Source: Morinoia aosen (taxonomy: Eukaryota > Arthropoda > Malacostraca > Amphipoda > Talitridae). From it: a stretch of DNA of 64,000 nucleotides. Position numbers and translations under genes: made by a program. Below, piece after piece: positions 19,446 to 29,075 of this stretch. The DNA lies in contig CM059576.1 in NCBI GenBank assembly GCA_030386875.1, forward strand, positions 12,776,058 to 12,840,057. Reading direction: 5' to 3'. How positions within the stretch are numbered: position 1 is the first letter of the stretch; each line of letters begins with the position of its first letter. A model generated the notes under the pieces. It was not told the DNA's origin. It saw nothing but the letters and a program-made list of their open reading frames with translations, and ran no database searches.

Positions 19446-20193
19446 GATGTCTGATTGTAAGCCTAAGTCTATTCCATGTGACCCCATTGCCAACAAGCTT
19501 GATGTAAGCTCTGATTCTAGGAACTTGTACGACCCAAAATTGTTCCGTGAGATAGTTGGCAGCCTGATCTACTTGATGACTTGTACTTGGCCTGATATTT
19601 ACTATGTTGTTACTTTACTGTCGCAACATTTAACTTGTCCAATAAATGTTCACCTGAATTTGTGTAAATTTGTGTTGAAGTATCTTAAAGGTACTATTTC
19701 ATATGGTTTGAAATTTGTGAAATCCGAGAACCCCGTGCAAATTACTGGTTTCTCTGACTCTGACTGGGGTGGATCCTCTGACCGTAAGAGCATATCAGGA
19801 TATGTGTTTAAATCATCTAGCAACAGTTCACTGATGTCTTGGAAGTCCAAGAAACAAAACATTGTTACTCTTTCAAGCTGCGAAGCTGAGTATGTTGCCT
19901 TGACTTATGCTGTGCAGTAGGGAATTTTCCTCAAACAGCTACTATGTGATATGGACGGATATGATGAACCTGTTGAAATTTTTGTTGATAATAGAGGTGC
20001 TATTGACCTAGCCAAAAACCCTGTTCATCATCAACGCTCGAAACATATAGACATAAGATTTCATTTCATTCGAGCAATCATTCAAGACAATAAAGCAGTT
20101 TTGCGCTTTGTTCCTTCAGAGGAAAACATGGCTGACATGTTCACAAAGCCTGTTACTAGACAGTCGTTGCTCAAGTTCAAAGTGTGGGTTTAA
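19417..20193 (+). CDS. Copia RT end and RNase H
   Basis: Continues RT in the +1 frame (KFRMSDCKPKSIPCDP). RNase H follows: ITGFSDSDWGG, SSCEAEYVALTYA and VDNRGAIDLAKNPVHHQRSK, ending in SEENMADMFTKPVTRQSLLK. An in-frame TAG at 19918-19920 interrupts RNase H right after TYAVQ. All usual catalytic acidic residues are visible. The stop at 20191 is followed by about 300 bp of 3' UTR before the polypurine tract. Confidence 0.85.
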
Positions 20194-20487
20194 TTCTAGG
20201 TTACTGTGTCTGACATGTTTCTGTTTCTAGTTTAGCTTTGTGTACACCAATTGCAAGAAAAGGTTAACTTTCTTGAGTACAATACTCTTAACGCTATTGC
20301 GGACTATGCATTATTGGGCGTTATATATTTTTGTATCGTGCTCAGTGTAATCTGTTGATCTACACTGATGATTTTTTTTATGTTGTTTATCTGCTGTTCA
20401 ATTATCAATGAAAGATCTGAACGTTGAAATGTTAGCTCTAATTGATTACTATTTGAATTGATGCATAGTGGGATGGAATACTTCAGT

Positions 20488-20498
20488 TGGAGGGGGTG
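20488..20498 (+). promoter_or_regulatory. Copia polypurine tract
   Basis: TTGGAGGGGGTG lies directly upstream of the 3' LTR, as needed for plus-strand DNA priming. Confidence 0.8.
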
Positions 20499-20777
20499 TG
20501 TTGAGATCCAACTTCAGTATATATATATTTATTATTATATATGAGTTATCATAGTCACCCATTAAATTGCTTCCGTCCCGTTTTCTATGTTCATGTGTTA
20601 ACTGCCTGTGTAGAGCGATCGAGCTCTTCCTTCTTGTTCTTGTCACCGTGCTCGACGGACGTACAGTACATGTAGTTCCTAGATTAACTACTGCGTTTCT
20701 CTACCCCACACTCATACTTATAATCGTTGCCGTACTCCATTATTCCAAAGATGGAAAGAGGCCTCTCTGGTCTAACA
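20499..20777 (+). repeat. Copia 3' LTR
   Basis: Matches the 5' LTR, including the embedded gag ATG (about 20751). From that ATG a short ORF runs out of the LTR into flanking DNA and stops after about nine further codons. Confidence 0.9.
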
Positions 20778-22049
20778 GTATCACTTTATACGATCATCGC
20801 CTTTTAATATTCAGGTGGTGAATTAAATATTCATATTTCGAGATACTTGGTTATAAATAGTTTACCCGACCATGCTTTCGAGAGCAATTGTCTTGGAAAG
20901 TTAAGAAATTTTGCAGCAAATATGGAAATTTAAGACATACGTGGCAACACTGTACAGAACCTTGCTTCGGTTAAGGTGATACCATATTTTTTTTTTAAAC
21001 CACTGTCATAGAAAAAGTTATTAGACCCCTAACTATTATATAAAACAGCATTTAATTACCTTTTCAAATAGGTATTACAGAAACAATTTGTATAACGTAT
21101 GTTTGGATAATACACTTATAAATTATAAGTTCTGTATGCAACATTCCCTAACATATATATCTATTTGAATACCATCGTAGACTTCATCCACATGGTTGGT
21201 ATACTCGTACAAAAACCGACTGACACTCATGTTTACAAGCCCCCAAAAATATCGCATTAACGAAAATTTACTATATTATTCGAGAAAATACAGCTTACCG
21301 CATAAAAAGAAAATCGATACAACTTTCATTATATAAAATATTCTTGGCTATTCACCTACCTAATCTCTTGGTGTGGTTATATATACATTTGTCTGGTGTC
21401 CGTTTGTAATACACTTCTGGAGCCGAATCCTGTCATTTTTGACGGGCCGTGTACACTAGTTCCATACAAAACACCGTCATGTGTAACAGAATACAAATAC
21501 ACTGAGACCGATGAGGTGAAATAGCCATCATGGAGCTAGTGTATAAGCTGCTAGGGGGCCATTGTCATACATACATTCACCCCAGAATGAATATACCACG
21601 AAAATTTTTCAAAGCTACTCTAAGCGACGTTCGTACATTTATTCACTACAAATATAGTATATTTCTTGTAAGCTTTACAGCTCCAAAATTTAAGTATTAT
21701 TTTACTTTATTACAGATTGAGTGCCTCGTGAAGCTAGAATGTCATTGTCGACTTTCGTTTCCAGTCACATATATTTGAACTTATATCTTTATTGAGACGT
21801 CAGTGCGCTGTTAACCTAAATTGCAGGCAATTTTACCTTTATGTGGAAAGAATTGTCGTGCGCTAAGTTTCATATTTCATAGAAGTTCAACAGTCAATGA
21901 CGAAAAAGTGAAGTTTTGAATTCTAAGGGAAAGAAAAGTAATTTTGAAACTTTTTTTTAAAGTTCCCTCACAGCGTAGCATATATCAATGATTTGACGTG
22001 TCAACTTATTCAATATATAAATAATTATACAAATTATCGATCGCTGTTA
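20778..22049. other. AT-rich DNA, no gene seen
   Basis: Only short ORFs without domains. No target-site duplication or terminal repeats recognised. Confidence 0.45.
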
Positions 22050-22456
22050 ATTGAGGTAAATAAAATTACAAAAAAATATTCTATGATAAAATTACAAAAT
22101 CGAATAAATTTTCAATCAGTTTCAGAATATTATTTATGCAACATTATTCATCCTATACCCAATAATCCTTCAGCCACCCACCACAAGCGCACACGCCCAC
22201 CAACAATAACAACAATAAAATATAACAGCAATAACAATACTATTTAATGAAGCCTGAAATATTAAATGAAGTTAGCCATCGAACAACCAAAACAACAGCA
22301 ACTATTGCCTGAACTTTGAGCGTTCACGCAGAGCGTCTTATTTTATTTCGAGTATATATGATTTAATAATATTCTATGTGTACTAGGTTGCATTGAGGTT
22401 GCATTAGAACGGGACTGATTCAAGTTAGTGGAATCCATGTACGGTGATGTGTGTTA
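22050..22456 (+). repeat. Dispersed repeat family E, copy 1 (interrupted)
   Basis: Matches 48790-49455 directly and 44610-45010 in reverse, with shared CCACCACAAGCGCAC and GCGTTCACGCAGAGCGTC. Comparison with those copies shows that this one is cut at GTGTTA by a DNA transposon (22457-25228) and resumes at 25229. In two copies it is followed directly by the foldback-like family D, so E and D may be one element. Confidence 0.75.
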
Positions 22457-22551
22457 TGGTGGGTTCACATTGATACTCTTTTCAACACTCTGAGTGTCAC
22501 TTCGACGGGCACATACACTGTTGCCGCGCTAGCAGGCGGGCAAAGTTAGGT

Positions 22552-22579
22552 TGTGGTGGTATGAACACACACCACCACA
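22552..22579. repeat. Inverted repeat TGTGGTGGT / ACCACCACA
   Basis: 9-bp perfect arms with a 10-nt loop, just inside the left end of the DNA transposon. Confidence 0.7.
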
Positions 22580-22628
22580 CAAGCTCAAAAGCGCCACCTC
22601 ACAGCCTCAAAGCGCCAGTACTAAACGA

Positions 22629-22727
22629 CCAATAATCAGAGCTCAAGTTTGGCGCTGGGGTGCCGGACCGAGCTTTATAAGCAGCCTGCCTCGAACAGTC
22701 AGGCAACGTCGATAGAAACCTCCGTAA
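22629..22727 (+). promoter_or_regulatory. Core promoter 1 of a tandem pair
   Basis: CCAAT at 22629-22633, TTTATAAGCAGCC with TATA at 22674-22680, an initiator-like CAGTCAG near 22697, and a splice-donor-like CCGTAAGT at about 22719-22726. The sequence is markedly GC-richer than its surroundings. Confidence 0.5.
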
Positions 22728-22773
22728 GTATAGCACAAGCCTAGACGGCGAAAAGCGGGCACCCCCGTCTTGA

Positions 22774-22860
22774 CCAATCGGAGACGTGGACGGCCAGAGT
22801 TGAGCTCCAGCGAGGCCTATATAAGCAGCCGCGCAGCCAGCGCAAGGCCAGTTCACTCGC
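22774..22860 (+). promoter_or_regulatory. Core promoter 2 of a tandem pair
   Basis: CCAAT at 22774-22778, TATATAAGCAGCC with TATA at 22818-22825, and an initiator-like CCAGTTCACTC near 22850. CCAAT-to-TATA spacing (about 44) equals that of promoter 1, and both share GAGCT and TATAAGCAGCC, so the pair arose by duplication. Confidence 0.55.
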
Positions 22861-23221
22861 AGCGTCTCTGGTGTTTACAACAAAGTCTCGACGCTCCGCA
22901 AGCACCACCTCTACTACTGTCACCGCCGCCTCGACTGCTAGCCACCACACCTCGTCGCTCCCTCGACTCGAGCCAGTTCCCTGCTAGCGCCTCTGATACT
23001 CCTTGGTCGGAGACTCTCGGTCGGTAGCCGCCTCACCGGTCTGCTCTCGTCCTACAACCACGCTGCGCCTCCCCGACAACCGTCGGCCCCTCCAAGACGT
23101 CCTCGGTTGCTGTATTACCCGGCTGTAATATTTCGTCGTGTGCCACTATTGTCGGCGATCTTCTCAATAATACGGCATTAAATCCAGTTGTGTTTTCCTT
23201 ACCCTGTCGGGTTCGTTTGCA
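22861..23221 (+). other. GC-rich stretch downstream of the promoters
   Basis: Unusually GC- and CpG-rich for this window. Short ORFs on both strands are rich in Ser, Arg and Pro and lack domains. It could be a non-coding first exon or an LTR-like segment. No polyadenylation signal pair or LTR ends were established. Confidence 0.35.
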
Positions 23222-23334
23222 CCTCAGGCACTCGCTCCGGGCATAGATGTACAAAGTCTAAAGGTTTACAAAGTCTGCCCGGAGTGTAAAGCAGCCTGAG
23301 GGAGAACACCACAAGGTTCACTTGGACGTTCTCC
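23222..23334 (+). repeat. Two adjacent strong stem-loops
   Basis: Hairpin 1 has outer arms CCTCAGGC (23222) / GCCTGAGG (23294) and inner arms CTCCGGGCA (23235) / TGCCCGGAG (23276), all perfect. Hairpin 2 follows with GGAGAAC (23301) / GTTCTCC (23328). The direct repeat ACAAAGTCT occurs twice in the first loop. Confidence 0.75.
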
Positions 23335-23785
23335 CTAGCCATTCTTTGCCGCCGCCTGCCCGTCAATCACTCCATCTACAGATGAGCCGTAGCCTGCAGC
23401 ATGTCATCAGTAGGGATGTGACATTGAACATATTGCATATATATGCTTTTGAGTATATTTTAGATAGCATAAAATATGCCCGCAAGTTTATATGCAGTGT
23501 GAGCATATCGCATATTTTCCTCGGAACAGCATAAAATATGACGAACATGCATGATTAACTGTAAGTGGCAGTAAACTGAAACCTAGTAAAACCTCCCCAT
23601 TACTTTTAAATTATATTCTTTTTTTCATCCAGTTTTATTTAATTCTTTTTGAATAACTGGATCAATTTTGTAAATTGAAATTTTTCGTAAATTAATAATA
23701 ATTGTAAGTTGTTAAAGCTACTTCAAAAGTTTACTGTAATTTTGCGGGAATTAGCTCAAGTTTTTTAGATATAGTTACTTATGAA

Positions 23786-23989
23786 GTGTATTTGAGATTA
23801 GTGCGGCTAAAAGTGATCTACAATCATGCCGAAGGTGAACAAAAAGCATCATTTTTAGAATACTTCAAGGAATTTGAAGATTTTCAAACCCAGGAAGAAT
23901 TTCTCTATCGCATTTTTTGCGAGAAACAGGTAATATATAAAACTTTTTTTCACTCAGAACACGAAGTTTTGCGTGGTACAAGATTTTAG
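23786..23989 (+). pseudogene. hAT transposase N-terminal remnant (BED-like)
   Basis: Region with EEFLYRIFCEKQ, resembling the first strand of a BED zinc finger in which one of the paired cysteines has become arginine. A neighbouring frame starts MPKVNKK. Degenerate; assignment depends on the clearer C-terminal remnant downstream. Confidence 0.35.
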
Positions 23990-24302
23990 TTTCTAAATAT
24001 TATCACGTAGAACTTTGTTGGGCTTAGTGCACACTTTATCAAATTATTGTTATTGAAGGATATGAATAATTATTATTGCTCTTGCATAACAACACAGGGA
24101 CTTTTTACTTCGAGAGCAATAAAATTAATGGATATCGTAGAGGAAACATTAAAGAACAGATATGATACAAGGTATTAGGAAGAGTGAAATTGCATTTTGG
24201 TGAGAAACAAAGGTTTTGAAAAGATAAAACAATCAACTCAATTTTGGCTCGTGAGATCTCTGACGCAATGGATGAATCCATTAAGGAATATTCGAACTAA
24301 CT

Positions 24303-24446
24303 TGCTTCACTTTTGCTCCACTTGTTTCTTGCGATGTCGAGTGGAAGTTTTCGCTGCATAAAACTTTGCTGGCAGATAATCGTAGAAGATTTGTTTTTAA
24401 AAATCTCAACTACCACGCAATTATCAAGTGCAACCCTCGAATTTGA
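24303..24446 (+). pseudogene. hAT transposase C-terminal dimerisation remnant
   Basis: This frame reads APLVSCDVEWKFS, then KTLLADNRRRFVFKNL, then IIKCNPRI and stop. It matches the conserved hAT dimerisation signature in which a CDVER(S/A)FS core is followed by a DNRR motif. About 48 residues survive; the catalytic centre between this and the N-terminal remnant is deleted. Confidence 0.6.
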
Positions 24447-25228
24447 TGCTAAAATATATTCCTCGTATAAAAGTAGGATTAAGAAACGTTCCTTGCATTC
24501 ATGAAAAACAAATATAGTTCAGAACCAGCCTTGGATTAGATTACTTTTTTTTCGTTCGTTATCATCGTCCTTGACTCGTTCAGATTAGAATTGTTACTGT
24601 TTCAAAATATTTCTGTTCAGATAAGTTATAAAACTTAGTTGAGAATTGTATACACTTAATTATTAATAGAAAATTAGGAAAGAAATTATTTTTTCCGTGT
24701 ATGAAGAAGTTTCTGTACAATTTTCCTCACAAAAAATATAAATATGGATCTATTCAAGTGATACATTTATATGGATGCATATTTCTGCTTAGCATGTAAT
24801 ATGCGCTTCCACAATTATGCATAGAGTGTAGCATATATGCATCGAGTGTTTCTACATATGGTTTTACTAGCATAATTCTTGCCGAAGCCTTCATATTTTA
24901 TGATGCATATGCGCTACAAAAATCAGCAAAAACAAGAACATTAAAGAACGTGCAATCAATGACATACGAAATAAATTATTAGCGCTATTCTACTAATCAT
25001 CTGCAGCTCCTGGAGGGAAGTACTAGAGCGCGGAGCGCAGTACCTCCCAACGTAGCGTCTGGATTGCAACTGAGCTGTGAGCAACACTCGTCTGCCCGCT
25101 GACCTTGACGCTTCTAATGCCTGTATAGCACTGTCTCAATGTATACGATCGCTCCGCTTTGGCTCCGTGCACTTGCCTTGGCCCCATGGATGTGAGCTTC
25201 CAATGCGAATGTCAATGTGAACCCAGCA

Positions 25229-25457
25229 TTACTTTATCAATTGTGTGTGGTAGTATTGGTGATAAATGTTAAGGTAGTTGTGGTATGTGGCAAAATCCAT
25301 TCGTAAAACATCTGTAAAATACAATATGAACTGTACAAATAATGTACAACGAACTTTTTGTTGAGTTTTTAGGGTCAATTTTGTATTATTCTCCTTGTAG
25401 GAGATGCAGACCGAGCCTTGCAGACAGCGAGAAGCAGACTACAGTGAAATGAACTAC
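25229..25457 (+). repeat. Foldback-like family D, copy A left part
   Basis: Contains TGTAGGAGATGCAGACCGAG and GCAGACAGCGAGAAGCAG, shared with 36003-36080, 49440-49650 and, reversed, 38013-38208. The copy is interrupted at ACTAC by the BEL element and continues at 32341. Confidence 0.8.
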
Positions 25458-26916
25458 TGTGCTGCCTTCGCAGCAATTTTAGGAAATTTATATTTTTAAA
25501 TAGCGATAGACGATTTGGACCTCCGAACATCGGGAGAACCATTCCGCAAGTTCACTTGTTTTCCGGAAACGCTCTCTTCCGGTACCTTAGGTATATAAGC
25601 TCGGCCCTCCGGGCAGAGGCCGCCAGTCATGTGAGAGAACCGTCTGAGTGTAGTGTGTAGACTCCAGAGAAGGAAATGTAAGTAACAAGTGTTAAATATT
25701 AAGTTAAATAGGCTTAGTGTTTCATTGTGTCTAGAGATTTCTGTATTGTGTGTTCCACTAGACAGTGAATCCTTAGATCCGAGGAAAGCTGAAGACTTCA
25801 AGTGATAGTGGAATGTAATTTGTGATGCAGCAGTCTCCTAACGTGCCCCTACAACTCCACTAACATTAGTGATGCTTCATTCATGATGTCAATGTTGTAT
25901 AACTCTCTTGCTAACCTTTATACACATTTTTCTGATTGTCAAGCCAGTCCTGATCTGTGTTGTTCAGTGTTTGCTCACTCATTCATTTTGTTTGAGTAAA
26001 TTATTGAGCCTTATTTTGAACTGTGCTTGCCAGTGCTAGTTAGTTTATTTGCTGAAATTCACAGCTGGATTCATTGTGCTCAGTTGTTAATATGATCTAT
26101 GCACATTGTGTTGTATAATTCCTTGCTATCATTCACAGTTAATTGTTAGTGGATTTCAGCTCTGGTTGCTATTTTACCAGTCCGGAGAGTATGGTTGTTT
26201 TGCATATTTCATATTCGTGGGATTTTTACTTGACTGCGGAATATCTTATATTGCCTAGTTAATTATGTGTTCATGCATGTTAGGTAACTATTTACTTGTG
26301 CTGATGCGCCTAAGTGTGCCCCCTTGTTCACCTATTGATCACCTTTGTAGGTGTATGTTATAACTATGTCCGGGTGGTACTGTAGAATTAATAGACCTTT
26401 GCGACTGGTCATGTGAGTCAGAAACAACTCAAGTTGTCATGCATTGTTTATTTAGGAAAAGCGTGTAACTTCAATTCAGCGTCTACCTGGTTTGACCTCG
26501 GTGTGTAGAGTATTGCCTGACCTTAGTATTTTATGAGGGCCTCATTGGGTTGACTGCTTATATCCGAGTGTGCCATTAGAATGCACGTATAAGAATTGGG
26601 CTAAGACTCGCCAATAATTTGTGTGTTGGCTGAGCTGCTGAAGTGTTACCCGTGTTCTCTGAGCCGAGTTTTCTTGTAACAATGACGCATTTCTGCTCCA
26701 ATTTTGCGTCATTACTTTCGGATTTACTCTCTGCATCAACTTTAGATTTGTAACCTCTAAAAACTGTATATTTTTGTATTACCTTTGTGCTAACTAGACT
26801 TTTCTCTTGCAGGTAATTTTACGTAATCAATAAATGGTTGCTTTGACAAGTTTTGCTTCATCCGTGGACTTTTCTGAACCTCCCCCACGTCGAATAAATT
26901 TGTCGAGGCAGTCACA
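25458..26916 (+). repeat. BEL 5' LTR with internal intron signals
   Basis: TATATAA at 25592-25598, AATAAA at 26829-26834. Between them lie a GTAAGT donor (25678-25683) and a CTAAC branch with TTTCTCTTGCAG acceptor (26790-26812). Confidence 0.85.
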
Positions 26917-26941
26917 GTAAAATTACAGAAACATCTCTGCT

Positions 26942-27742
26942 ATGTCTCAAATGGCCAAAAGAAGCTCAAAGAAAACCCTTCAACTAGCTGAAGTTGAAGC
27001 CGCAAAGACCTATGACGATTTTTATGAAGCCCTATCATGGGAGAATCCAGAAGAAGATGATACGTCGGCCACCTTGTCCTTCATAGCTGAACTCAAGGTC
27101 AGGCGCGATCAGTTCATCACCTCAAGCAGGGCCTTCGAGGGTTCATTGGAACGAACAGGACATAAGCAACGGTATCGTGAGAAGTTTTTGAAGAGAAGTG
27201 CGATGCTGGACGACTGCTTTGGCCCCATCGCAACGCTCAACGAACAGATGGAGAGGCTAGGAGTGGACATGGTATCCAGCCTTAATCCCAAAGATCTGTC
27301 ATCTCTGCGTAGTGAGAAAATTGGCAAACCAACCTCAGTAAGAGTGGAAAAGGTTGGACCTTTTCCCCCACAACCGTCAGAAGCCTCTGAGGTTAGTACT
27401 GGCTCAGAGGGAGAAGATGAAGAATCACAAGAGCGTGAAAGCAAACTAGATGGTCTGGCGGGGCTGATGGACCGGGCTTCAGTGAGCTCTCGCAGATCGA
27501 CTCTAGTGCCTAGAGTAGATGCAAACCATCGACTGAGAGCTTCCCGGCAGGGAAGCACTCTAGATGCAGCTTCAGGTCACCTTATTCGGGCCGAGCTGTT
27601 GAAGACCCCTGCCAACCCCTTCAAAGGAGACATCGGATTATACCATTGCTGGGAATCTGATCTGAAGAATGAATCGACTGCAAGGACTAGCTTTGGGCCC
27701 TATCGAAGAACTACAAATTTTGGCGGCCAATACTGCGAGTAA
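26942..27742 (+). CDS. BEL gag, N-terminal part
   Basis: 266 residues from MSQMAKRSSKKTLQLAEVEA, 25 bases inside the 5' LTR. It is helical and charged, with a Ser-rich acidic region (STGSEGEDEESQERESK) and ends in AELLKTPANPFKGDIGLYHC, close to where BEL capsids begin (typically a P-x-F-x-G-D-like motif). After DLKNE the frame is wrong: a shift near 27665 moves the capsid into the next frame. It would build the particle together with the downstream segment. Confidence 0.75.
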   Translation: MSQMAKRSSKKTLQLAEVEAAKTYDDFYEALSWENPEEDDTSATLSFIAELKVRRDQFITSSRAFEGSLERTGHKQRYREKFLKRSAMLDDCFGPIATLNEQMERLGVDMVSSLNPKDLSSLRSEKIGKPTSVRVEKVGPFPPQPSEASEVSTGSEGEDEESQERESKLDGLAGLMDRASVSSRRSTLVPRVDANHRLRASRQGSTLDAASGHLIRAELLKTPANPFKGDIGLYHCWESDLKNESTARTSFGPYRRTTNFGGQYCE

Positions 27743-28691
27743 ACCTCAGGAGTACGTTCTGAGAACTATGAAATCAGTCATCGGAAACAATACAGAGGCA
27801 GTGTTGCAGGTGGTGTGGAACACCCTTCGTGAGCATTACGGTTCGGACTGGTTGCTAGCAGAACACACGGCAGACCAGCTTCTGAACTTCCCAAACATTC
27901 TTCCCGGGGATATCACAGCTCTCCAGGATTTCTTGGACGCTAAAAGTACCGCACTCACCAATGCAGCAAGGTCAGAAGAGCTGGAAGAGTTTTGCACTAC
28001 CAGGGGCATGAGGCTCTTGGCACTCAAACTTTCGCCAGATCTGCAACGCAGATGGCATAGGAAAGCATCGGACCCACGAGCCAAGAGTGGGCAGCGCCCA
28101 ACGTTCTCCGTCTTCAACCAGTTCCTGAGAGACGAAGAAAGAGCGATGAGGGATCCATTTTTCAACCCAGCACTGTCAGGCGGAATATCCAAGACCGATC
28201 GGGTCCTGCACACAAGCGCTAAACAGAATACCAAGAAAGAGTCTAGTGAAGGTGACCAGTCCATGGTGGCCAACAACGAACCTGAGTCAGGATGTGGTGT
28301 ACGAGGACCCTATAACAGAAAACCTCCGGAAACTGAACATAGAATCTGCAAGTGTATTTTCCACAAGGTCGACGCCCATGAAACCGGGGAATGCCGGTCT
28401 TTCGGAAGACTCCCCATAGACCAGAAGAAGAAGCTCTTTACCGAGGCGAAGGTATGCTTCCGATGCCTCGGTCCGCATTACGTCAGGAACTGCGTCAAAC
28501 AAGTGAAGTGTTCTTACTGTCAAGGCTCTCACTTGACGGTCATGCACCGGCCAGGCACAAAACAGGTGACCCCTGGGGAGATCGTTCTGGTTCAGGTTCT
28601 CTGTACTGGTGCAGGTTCTGGTGCAGGCTCTGGTGCAGGTTCTCAAAATTCTCTGTACTCTAGTACAGAGAATTTTCTAAAACGTTGTTAG
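27669..28691 (+). CDS. BEL gag, capsid and zinc-knuckle part
   Basis: About 340 residues in the frame following the shift. The capsid-like helical region ends near PFFNPALSGG. Then come Cys/His motifs typical of BEL gag: FHKVDAHETGEC, CFRCLGPHYVRNC (C-x2-C-x3-H-x4-C) and CSYCQGSHLTVMH. The last 25 residues pass through a short GAGSGAGSGAGS repeat caused by a tandem GGTTCTGGTGCA-like array (28608-28648), which probably reflects a local expansion that displaced the original reading into protease. Confidence 0.8.
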   Translation: MNRLQGLALGPIEELQILAANTASKPQEYVLRTMKSVIGNNTEAVLQVVWNTLREHYGSDWLLAEHTADQLLNFPNILPGDITALQDFLDAKSTALTNAARSEELEEFCTTRGMRLLALKLSPDLQRRWHRKASDPRAKSGQRPTFSVFNQFLRDEERAMRDPFFNPALSGGISKTDRVLHTSAKQNTKKESSEGDQSMVANNEPESGCGVRGPYNRKPPETEHRICKCIFHKVDAHETGECRSFGRLPIDQKKKLFTEAKVCFRCLGPHYVRNCVKQVKCSYCQGSHLTVMHRPGTKQVTPGEIVLVQVLCTGAGSGAGSGAGSQNSLYSSTENFLKRC

Positions 28692-29075
28692 TAGATGTCA
28701 CCTCGACGTCTACTCATAAGAGAGTACGTTGTTGCGCCATCATTGACGAATAAAGCTCAAGATGCTTTGCGGACCCTTCTCTGATGGCGCAGCTCGAGTT
28801 TAAGGCCACTCCTAGGAAGTACGCCATCAGAACAATGAACGGTCTGTCGCCCGAGATGGAGGGGCACACTATCACCGGGCTCATGATAAAAGGTGAGGGT
28901 GAGTCGTTGGCCCCAGCTACCCACCACACAGACTAACAAGAACATCCCGGACACGACCGACGAAGTTGCCACTCCAGACGTGGTGAAGAAACTCTGTCAC
29001 GTGGCGCACCTAGCCTAACATTACAATGAATACGATCCTTCTGCTCGGTCACTGATATTCATCGGAAGAGATGCT
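28692..29075 (+). pseudogene. BEL protease remnant
   Basis: A frame near 28720-28920 reads CCAIIDEQSSRCFADPSL, resembling the BEL aspartic protease active site (A-I-I-D-E/D-Q-S). It is followed by YAIRTMNGLSPEMEG and a glycine-rich flap-like part. Stops and shifts after about 28935 break it. Confidence 0.6.

Larger units (their letters stand above)
16019..20777 (+). mobile_element. Ty1/copia LTR retrotransposon
   Basis: 4.76 kb with two LTRs (277 and 279 bp) both starting TGTTGAG and ending CTAACA. A copia-type primer site lies just inside, and a GGAGGGGGTG polypurine tract ends two bases before the 3' LTR. Domain order is gag, protease, integrase, RT, RNase H, as in Ty1/copia. The LTRs differ at about 20 positions by eye (roughly 7%), so the insertion is old. 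No target-site duplication is visible: five bases before are ATAAT and after are GTATC. The coding region has two stops and one frameshift. Confidence 0.95.
23409..24930 (+). mobile_element. Internally deleted hAT relic
   Basis: Begins with TAGGGATGTGACATTG and ends in a region of similar subterminal motifs (GCATAAAATATG, GCATATATGC) in reverse order. Between them are remnants of both ends of a hAT transposase. The extreme right terminal repeat is not recognisable, so the right limit is approximate. Confidence 0.5.
22457..25228. mobile_element. DNA transposon with TTA target duplication (PIF/Harbinger-like?)
   Basis: Terminal inverted repeats TGGTGGGTTCACATTGA and, read from the right end, TGCTGGGTTCACATTGA (one mismatch) are flanked by TTA at 22454-22456 and 25229-25231. 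Two uninterrupted copies of the target (near 44650 reversed and 49435) show the empty site and confirm the duplication. A 3-bp TWA duplication suggests PIF/Harbinger, but no transposase of that family is visible. The interior holds a GC-rich block with duplicated promoters, strong hairpins and a hAT relic. Confidence 0.75.

Noticed and set aside
22599-23254. Several GC-rich ORFs on both strands
   Set aside because: Typical of GC-rich non-coding DNA where stop codons are rare; no domain or conserved start.
26542-26739. Minus-strand ORF in the BEL LTR (also at 31946-32164)
   Set aside because: Present in both LTRs only because they are duplicates; no domain, antisense to the element.
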